From: Inonotus obliquus
Lineage: Eukaryota; Basidiomycota; Agaricomycetes; Hymenochaetales; Hymenochaetaceae
NCBI GenBank assembly: GCA_032164295.1
Contig: JAJHTX010000010.1
Coordinates: 1,302,001 to 1,366,000 of the forward strand
Direction: 5' to 3'
Length of the DNA stretch: 64,000 nt
A program made the position numbers and the translations under genes. Positions 56,962-64,000 of the stretch are shown one piece after another (positions within the stretch are counted from its first letter, which is position 1; the number at the start of each line of letters is the position of its first letter). The notes beneath the pieces were generated by a model that searched no databases, had not been told where the DNA came from, and saw nothing but the letters and a program-made list of their open reading frames with translations.

Positions 56962-58245
56962 TCAGAAATCTTCGGTAAACACCTCCTTCTCTAACATCTT
57001 CCCGTTAAACGCCTTCTCAAACGGCTCGCGATGCTTAGCAGATAGCGCAAACACAACTCTATCAAACACACCCTGGAACTTTGCACCTCTCTCACAGAGC
57101 AAATCAGCCCAAATCTCCCCAATCATATCAGGAGAGTTACATGACTGACCGACCCCCAAGGCACCTAGGACCAGGACTCGGTCTCCGCGTTCTTCAAATA
57201 GCCGTAACGCACGCGCCATTCGTTCTCGCATTACTTGGCGAATACCGTCCTTGAACTCGGTGTCGTCTATGCTGAACTTGGCGCGCACTGTCCCGGCATG
57301 AACGGAGACGCATGAGATGACATTGATAGAGAAAGGAGATGTTCGGTGCCCTCGGTCGTCCTTGATGACAACGACGTGAGGGCTATAAAGCATCGCATGG
57401 TCATGCAAGCCAGACCCATCAGTTGTCCTACGATGCTCTGCGTAAAATTGGGCACCAGCAATAGAATTCTGTAGAGAATCAATAAGAGTGGTCTGACGCA
57501 CGAGACATTCCTCAAGCGTCAATCCACCACTTAAGCTGGCACCACCTGGTCGCTTTGGTGAGGCATCGTTGAGGACACCTAAGCCATATTCACCACTTTG
57601 CAATGGAGGTGATGATTGGAAAGCTTTGCGGGCTGCTTCAAGGACAGAGGAGGTGATGAACTCAATCTTGGTAGAGTAAGGACGAGGGCGGGTAGAAGAC
57701 GAAGACAATGATGATGATGAAGGTTCTGTGCGGGACGTGGCTATGCCGGAAGGATCCGGAGAGGTGCCTTGTTCTGTCGCGGTCAGCCCCCCCTCCCAGC
57801 CAGCGAGCACGGCAGAATAGTGCGGGTAAAATGAAGTCTCGTTTCTCGTCTTGCGTATTTGTTCTTCAAGTTCATGATAGGGCGGTTCCTTCGGAGCTGG
57901 TGAATCCGCCTTGCTCTTATCGTTGCTATTGGCAATGGTACTCGAGTCTAGTTCGTCGTCAGAGTCAGTAAGAACGTCCTCGTGGTATCCGTGGACAGTA
58001 AGAACCGTTCGAAACGTGTCCTGTGCAATCTGCGCAAGGCGATCACGATGTGCGCGGAGAGCCTCAGCCCTCGCGCGACGCCTTGGCCTGAAGCTCTGCT
58101 TATTTGGCCCTCCTGGGTGGTGAGCGCGGGATCCTCCTCGATGCGGTTTGTGACTCTTCGCTAACTTTGCTGAGTTGGTCTTCATAATGCGGCGGTCTCT
58201 GGTACGGTGTATGATGTGGTCACCTAGTACTCTGGCTATAGTCAT
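56962..58245 (-). CDS. Microbial-type poly(ADP-ribose) glycohydrolase
   Basis: 427 residues without introns from ATG 58245 (a second ATG at 58185 would give 407). Predicted to remove ADP-ribose chains from proteins in nucleus or cytosol. The N-terminal 60 residues are basic (RRRARAEALRAHRDR follows), probably nuclear-targeting. The PARG catalytic signature is PGGASLSGGLTLEE at about residues 233-247; the paired Glu residues hold the catalytic acid, though family members usually have QEE rather than LEE. The macrodomain C-terminus follows (RVLVLGALGVGQSCNSP and FDRVVFALSAK). A Ser/Thr-rich insert lies between about 130 and 200. Identity is from remembered motifs and overall order. It converges with the SWIB gene. 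Confidence 0.85.
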   Translation of the reverse strand: MTIARVLGDHIIHRTRDRRIMKTNSAKLAKSHKPHRGGSRAHHPGGPNKQSFRPRRRARAEALRAHRDRLAQIAQDTFRTVLTVHGYHEDVLTDSDDELDSSTIANSNDKSKADSPAPKEPPYHELEEQIRKTRNETSFYPHYSAVLAGWEGGLTATEQGTSPDPSGIATSRTEPSSSSLSSSSTRPRPYSTKIEFITSSVLEAARKAFQSSPPLQSGEYGLGVLNDASPKRPGGASLSGGLTLEECLVRQTTLIDSLQNSIAGAQFYAEHRRTTDGSGLHDHAMLYSPHVVVIKDDRGHRTSPFSINVISCVSVHAGTVRAKFSIDDTEFKDGIRQVMRERMARALRLFEERGDRVLVLGALGVGQSCNSPDMIGEIWADLLCERGAKFQGVFDRVVFALSAKHREPFEKAFNGKMLEKEVFTEDF

Positions 58246-58947
58246 GGCACTGGCGTGGATTGTAGTGTAGTGTGGTAAGAGGTAGGGTAACCCCACCACA
58301 CGGAGAGCAGTCAGGGTTGTTTCTGTCTATTTATCAATTGCTGTGCTGCTTCTACCACGTGGTGCACAGCCTCGCTGAAGCAAAGTTCGGACAGTCAAAT
58401 TTGGAGCGTCGATCGTTCCGATTCAAGTACTTTGCATGGCTGATAAGTGTGGTCGGATTCAATCAATCTATGAGTTCCCGCAAGATGGAATACCAACTGC
58501 ACCGGACAAACACACCAGAACAGCGGATAGCTCACTATCTAACCCACCTGGCGTATCTCTAAGATGAGTATCAGTCGGCGTGAGGATATGCCACATTGAT
58601 TCTCGATCCAAGTGGAGAAATATAGAGACAAACTATTAGCACAGGGAATCAATAACGTTGGACTGGAAAATCCGTTAGGTGTACTCCTGAAATGATTGTA
58701 TTCTACGGAAGGGCAGCTTATTACACTCTTCACGACGCCAAATGAGCCACGAACATATTAATGTCAATTTTCACCGCTGAAATATCTCCAAACTCAGTGT
58801 TGTAATAGAGTAGCCATTCGTGCACCTTGAAGCTAGGCTAGTCCAGCCGGTGAATTAGAGTCCGAATCGGGAAGTCTATCTTCCCACGCCACTCGGATTA
58901 TCCCTGTAAGTTCAAGCTGCCAGATTCGTTCATTGTGCTCAACTTTC
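58246..58947. other. Divergent intergenic region
   Basis: 700 bp between the PARG and F-box gene starts. No gene supported; it should hold both promoters. No clear TATA box. Confidence 0.4.
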
Positions 58948-60249
58948 ATGTCGACGACGACGAGCACGATTGCTAGTCACACCTCACATTCGCACTTTCC
59001 AAAACTTCATCTCACACCATGCAGCCCTTACTCGTCGATCATTCACGACGCTTACTCGCGTTTATCTCGCGACCAGCTCGCTCTTTTTCTTACAATGCGT
59101 TCTCTCCCGACACACGGTACAGACGATGAACTTGCCTCGAGGCTCACGCAGTTTGACTTGCAAACATACCATCTACCTGATAATCGGCCCCAAGCAACCC
59201 CTTACCTGAAGTCCGCTACTCAGAACTGCTCTCCGTTGAACGGCGTGGTACGCACGAGGCAGCCGCAACAGTCGAGGCGACTTCCTGATCTCCCGACGGA
59301 AATTCTCGTCGAAATTCTCGATATGCTGGGTGATTGGGAACTTTCCAAGGCAGTAGGGTTACCGACGTCATTACCCCGGCCCCTATCCTGGGCTCGTGCC
59401 TCCGTCACGGATGAAGCAATGCTTTCAGGTTTTGTTCCCCTCATTCGCTCTGCCGACCCTGTCCGTAACCCGCCTACACGTGCTGGTGCAACCCTTACTG
59501 TCCGTTTTGGTTACGTACACGTCTTGGACGCGCTTTTACACTCGTACCGAAATTATTTTAGCCACTGGTTCCGAAACGATATCATACCAATAGTTGCTTC
59601 GGAGTACGGGCGAATGAATGTGCTAAATTGGTGGAAACACCAGGTCGATACGCAAAACCTACCTCACCCAAATAGCAGATCCATCTCCGAAGCTATTGAC
59701 GGAGCATGTCGGAATGGCGAGAGAACGTCGCTCGACTGGTGGGTTTCCTCCAAGTTTCCACTTCAGTATGGCGATTCGGCCCTTGAAGCAGCGAGCGCGA
59801 AAAACCAAGTCGATATCTTGGATTGGTGGCGACATTCTGGGCTGACAATGAAGATCGGTCGTGTTATTGATATGGCGAGTAGTGCCGGGCATGTTGACGT
59901 ACTTTCATGGTGGTTACATTCCAGCTTCGAATTCAAGTATGACCGCACGGCGATGCATCATGCAAGTATGCACGGTAAAGTCGAAGTATTGCAATGGTGG
60001 CTCGAAAGCGGTTTACAGATGATCTTTGACCAAGATGCACTGACGCTCGCGACTAGGCATAATAGGCCAGAGGTGCTCGAGTGGTGGGATAAGAGCGGTT
60101 TGCCTGTGCAGTACCGTATATGCGATATTGAGGAGGCACTCGAGGATGCAATTGGTGGTGGCGAAGCAGCAAGGGAATGGTGGAGAAAGAAGGGTGTCAA
60201 CTTCAATGCGAACGATACTGAATGGATGAAGCTTCAGACCTTGAACTGA
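58948..60249 (+). CDS. SAP/F-box/ankyrin-like repeat protein
   Basis: 433 residues, single exon, ATG at 58948. Residues about 35-75 resemble a SAP motif (AYSRLSRDQLALFLTMRSLP...DDELASRL). Residues about 108-135 match an F-box core (LPDLPTEILVEILDMLGDWEL). The C-terminal half has at least six degenerate ankyrin-like units of about 32 residues, each with a paired Trp (LNWWKHQ, LDWWVSS, LDWWRHSG, LSWWLHS, LQWWLESG, LEWWDKSG). F-box proteins recruit substrates to SCF ubiquitin ligases, so a substrate-adaptor role is plausible; this is inference. Such WW-ankyrin repeats are known in fungal proteins of unknown role. Confidence 0.75.
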   Translation: MSTTTSTIASHTSHSHFPKLHLTPCSPYSSIIHDAYSRLSRDQLALFLTMRSLPTHGTDDELASRLTQFDLQTYHLPDNRPQATPYLKSATQNCSPLNGVVRTRQPQQSRRLPDLPTEILVEILDMLGDWELSKAVGLPTSLPRPLSWARASVTDEAMLSGFVPLIRSADPVRNPPTRAGATLTVRFGYVHVLDALLHSYRNYFSHWFRNDIIPIVASEYGRMNVLNWWKHQVDTQNLPHPNSRSISEAIDGACRNGERTSLDWWVSSKFPLQYGDSALEAASAKNQVDILDWWRHSGLTMKIGRVIDMASSAGHVDVLSWWLHSSFEFKYDRTAMHHASMHGKVEVLQWWLESGLQMIFDQDALTLATRHNRPEVLEWWDKSGLPVQYRICDIEEALEDAIGGGEAAREWWRKKGVNFNANDTEWMKLQTLN

Positions 60250-61111
60250 TGAAGAGGAAAACCTGGTCTGCATTATTGTATGTCCTTTGTTGTACACTTT
60301 ACCTTGACTAGCGTTTTGCACTATACCGACATAGTTTTGTATATTTCCTTGTTTCTTCGCTAATAATCTGTATTGATCTATCACTGCCATAGTAGACTCC
60401 CACCTCAAAGTGTCTTTTCCTTCTTCGCCAATAATCTTTGCTTCCTTCCACATGCGTCCACTTAGGAGTGGGTCGTTTCCTTCTACGAAAAGTGTTTTAC
60501 CATTGCCATCATAATAGCAAGTCTCTTCCCTTCATAATTAGCTAACTAGTCATTCCAATTACATAGCAAGTAACTGTGGAAGATGTGTAGATGTGTATTT
60601 TTCCGAGAGATCGGGTAAACTACAGGAGCTCATTGTCAGACCATTGGAATTGGAAACCCTTTATACAATCGTGAAACCCATTCGGTGTATCAACGTAGTC
60701 CTCATGCCATTTCACTGAGAATCCTCGGCACCGTCCGGCAGATAATTTAGATGGATGATGCCTAGAGACTCTCTAGATGAATCAGAATTACGGAAGATAT
60801 CTACGTTACTCTAGTTACTGGAGGTCGGAAGGTAGATCATGATTCGGGAATGTACAGTACGTAATAGCTGAGCACGTGCCCGAGCGTGTCACCTTTCGCT
60901 TGATTCAGAATCAAACAAATTGTTGCGGACCGGTCCTTGCAGTACTGGTCACGTCCGAGGCCCTCATGACACTCTCGGAGGCTCACGTACTCTCTATTTT
61001 GCGCTTCTAGTAGTACTTCACGAAGAATATATAATGTAGAACCCATCTCGAGGAGGATTTCTCCGCCGTTTGTCCAGAATATCTACCAGTCAACGACCCA
61101 TCCTTGTCTCC
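60250..61111. other. Intergenic region upstream of the GH43 gene
   Basis: No supported gene; a minus-strand 69-codon frame (61046-60837) has no motif. GAATATATAATG near 61023 is a TATA-like box about 85 bp upstream of the GH43 ATG. Confidence 0.45.
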
Positions 61112-63570
61112 ATGACTTTTCGTCTCTTAGCATTCCACCTTTCCTTTCTGTTGTATTTCTTGCCATCTTTCGGCCATTCAGAGCTTGCCAGTCATGTTCG
61201 TGATTCTTACTTCACAACTCAGCCGAGGTTGAGGGAATACAACAATCCGATCATTCCTGGCTTTGCACCCGATCCGTCTTGTATTCGTATTGACGAACAG
61301 TTCTTCTGTGTGACGAGTTCTTTTAGCGCTTTTCCTGGTATTCCGGTATACACATCGCGGGATCTGGTTCAGTGGCAGCAAATAGGTGGGCACGACATTC
61401 TCTGGAGTCCCTGGAAGTACATTGCAATATCGAAACAACGTTTCTGATGTGATTTTATGCCACAGGAAATGTTCTCTCGAGACCAGAGCAACTACCTGAG
61501 TTGGCTTCGATAAACCAATCTACTGGAGGGATCTGGGCACCTACGCTCCGCTATCATGAAGGGACATTCTACGTATCTACAACTCTTGTGAAGGATGGGG
61601 AGCCATTTGACACCTTGACGCGCTGGGTTAATGCACGTAGACTATAGCCTTTCTTATTCGTTGTGTCCACTGAAATTGACTTATAATTTAGCTTATCTTT
61701 TCTACAAACAACATTTTCGCGAATAACGGAAACGGCTGGTCAGATCCCGTCCACTTCTCATTCCAGGGATATGACACATCATTATTCTGGGATGACGACG
61801 GAACGGCGTATGTCCAGGGTTCTCACGAATGGCGCGTCTTTCCTGCGATACAGCAGTTTGCGATCAACTTGACGACAGGAGAGTCGCTCAGTGGAGAACC
61901 AACCATTATTTGGAATGGAACGGGTGGTTTAGTGAGAGTCCAATTTGTTTTTGGTATTAGGAATGACCAGAATATTAAATACGTTCCTACAAGTAGGCAC
62001 CAGAGGGGCCGCACGTCTACAGGAGAAATGGTGGTTACTATCTACTATTAGCTGAAGGCAAGTTTCTCGTAGCGGAGTATTATAAGCGCAGCGTTCCTTA
62101 TAGGCTTACTAGGCGGAACCGGGTTGAATCATATGGTTACGTACGTTAGATCCCTCCTGATCCCACTTTCGGTGACAATCAATGTGTCGTCTTGGACGTT
62201 TTACTAGAATGGCGAAATCTTCCAACGTTTCCGGACCATATACTGCCTACGATAATAACCCAGTTTTGACGAACGCCAATACTTCGTTGTACTGTAAGTT
62301 TAGTTTCTTCAGACCTCGTTTATTCAAGGACAAGGAGAAATATATTGAAAATCGCGCTATGTTGTTTCTAGTGCAAACAGTTGGCCACGCGGATTTGTTC
62401 GATGATGCTGCAGGAAACTGGTGGTCGGTCTCTCTCGCAACCAGAAATGGGACGGTAAATTTGTAAGCTACTATTCAGCTAAGTCGCATCACGTCCCTTA
62501 GACCTTTTTACCCAGCCCGATGGGCAGGGAAACTGTCCTTGTGCCTGTAGTTTGGGAAGAAGGTGCGTCAGACTTTACTTATATTTCCCATGGCTAACAG
62601 AGTTTCTGAAGGTGAATTTCCTGTGTTCAATGGAGAGACTCCTGGGCGCGCATATATCAACATGACTGGTCCCCTTCCTCCTCCACAAAATGTAAGTCGT
62701 GACTGTCCAGTTGAGATGCCCTCTCCTCTCAATTCCCGTCTTATTTCTTACCCGATCCCAGCCTACGAATCTTGACAAGAGTGACCCTCTCGTCGGACAC
62801 GCTCAACATATTATCTTTCCGTCCGGTCCAAACGCGTCTCTTTCCGACCTCCCACGTCAACTCGTCTATTACCGTCTACCAGACTTTTCCCGCTTCGCCG
62901 TCTCTCCCAAAGGCCACTCAAACACTCTTGCGATAATGGGGTCTGCAGAGAACATATCAGGTGATGGTGGGCTGGGTCCAAGTTCGTTCATAATGAGACG
63001 TCAAGATGCTATTGAGTTCACTGCGGAAGCGACCTTGGAGTTCTCGCCGGACTTTGAAAGCTCAGTTGTGGAGGAAGAGGAAGCTGGGATGACGTTATTC
63101 ATTCAGCGGATGCAACATTTTGATCTAGGTGTTATAGTGCAGCGGAACAAGCGTAATCACCTTCAGAAGTTCGTTCGCCTTCGAACGATCACTGCAACCT
63201 CCTCAGCCGATGGTATGAGTGACGTTTATTCTCAACCTGGAATCTTCCCACTTGAAGATGGGGTGGAAGAACTCAGGTTGCGAGTTCAGGCGGTGAACGC
63301 ATCTACTTACTCTTTTTCGTATCTTGACCTGCATGGAAAAGAGTTCTCCAAGCATTGGAAGATTGTTGGTTATGGTGCTGCGAGAGAAGTTAGTGGAGGT
63401 TTCACTGGGGTAAGCACCATCCATCGGATCCAAGTAAAAACGTTTCTTGATGATAGGACTATTTTTTTCAGACTCTTGTAGGAATGTACGCGACGGGAAA
63501 TGGTCATAACTCAACGACGCCAGCTTATTTCAGTGACTTCACATATGATCCTGTTCTGGGAGTCTTCTAG
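61112..63570 (+). CDS. Secreted GH43 beta-xylosidase/arabinofuranosidase-type glycosidase
   Basis: Eleven exons: 61112-61385, 61466-61626, 61692-61931, 61997-62057, 62113-62140, 62208-62293, 62372-62454, 62502-62562, 62612-62691, 62762-63409 and 63472-63570. All phases agree, giving 606 residues. Residues 1-22 form a signal peptide, so it is exported to attack plant cell wall hemicellulose. The five-bladed propeller carries the three acidic catalytic positions: Asp54 (FAPDPS), Asp173 (YDTSLFWDDDG) and Glu228 (APEGPHVY). From about residue 410 a C-terminal beta-sandwich of the xylosidase type follows. Intron 2 uses a weak GTTAAT donor and intron 4 a GC-AG pair (GCAAGT...CTAG). The enzyme is intact by this model. 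Exact substrate (xylose or arabinose linkages) cannot be read. Confidence 0.88.
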
Positions 63571-64000
63571 TCACGCTACTAGAAATGATGCTTCATATGG
63601 AAATGCAATGTGATTTCTGTTCGCAGAACGAATTTAAGGCAATCTTGCGTGCATTTTTCCCCAGGTGACGTTCATGCAATAACTTTGCTATCATTGTTCA
63701 CAGGGAACATTAGATCGGAATGAGACCTGACGTTGCATGACCTGGACAGCTTAAGTGGATATTTATATCCGGCATACCATAAAAACAGGGAGCGTACAGC
63801 ACAAGAGGGCTGGCATTATGTAATTAAGCTTACATCGATTCATGCACGACGTCATATGTTTCGTTACACACATATAACAAGCAGCATTAGGTGACCCAAC
63901 TGGGGCAAGAAGCAGCTTCGATGCTGAGAATTGCGAGAGAAGTGAATACGGCGACGCATATGCTATGTTGCGCTCTTTGCACTAGTCATCCAGCTTCTCC
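63571..64000. other. Right edge, no supported gene
   Basis: Downstream of the GH43 stop codon. Only short frames are seen. Confidence 0.4.

Noticed and set aside
60013..60453. 146-codon minus-strand frame
   Set aside because: Antisense to the F-box/ankyrin gene and lacks motifs.

Overview
This window looks like genomic DNA of a filamentous basidiomycete, probably an Agaricomycete. Genes are split by many short introns of about 40-90 bp. Carbohydrate-active and F-box/SAP genes sit beside chromodomain-bearing Ty3/gypsy elements, and no bacterial features such as operons are seen. I cannot name the species. Layout: (1) 1-12 kb holds a minus-strand cluster of C2H2-like zinc-finger genes in the order A1-B1-A2-B2. 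It reads as a duplicated A-B pair in which A1 and B2 look intact and B1 and A2 are broken. A hAT-like element (3667-5291) sits between A1 and B1 and carries a decayed piece of a USP7-type ubiquitin hydrolase gene. A 481-bp pogo-like MITE lies upstream of B2. (2) 13-50 kb is a nest of transposable elements. E0 (13040-20024) is a full-length, apparently intact Tf1/sushi-type chromovirus with a 5-bp target duplication. Two decayed relatives follow: E1 (from 27579, plus strand) and E2 (36305-47658, minus strand). They are interrupted by a second pogo-like MITE, two kinds of solo LTR, a 1.7-kb repeat of unknown class (X) and LTR-like units (U) that each carry one unrecognised ORF. A Tc1 element with two stop codons (47695-49298) closes the block. 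(3) 52-64 kb is ordinary gene space: a D-2-hydroxyacid dehydrogenase (minus) divergent from a DEK_C/SWIB chromatin protein (plus); a microbial-type poly(ADP-ribose) glycohydrolase (minus); a SAP/F-box/ankyrin-like protein (plus); and a secreted GH43 glycosidase with 11 exons (plus). The main points of interest are the U elements (TG...CA ends, 5-bp target duplications, a conserved CxxC protein upstream of a TATA box), the predicted 11-nt self-priming of E0, gene capture by the hAT-like element, and an inferred inversion between E1 and E2. Nested insertions could often be proved because a sibling copy supplies the empty site. All gene models are read by eye from splice signals, frame continuity and remembered family motifs; no searches were run.
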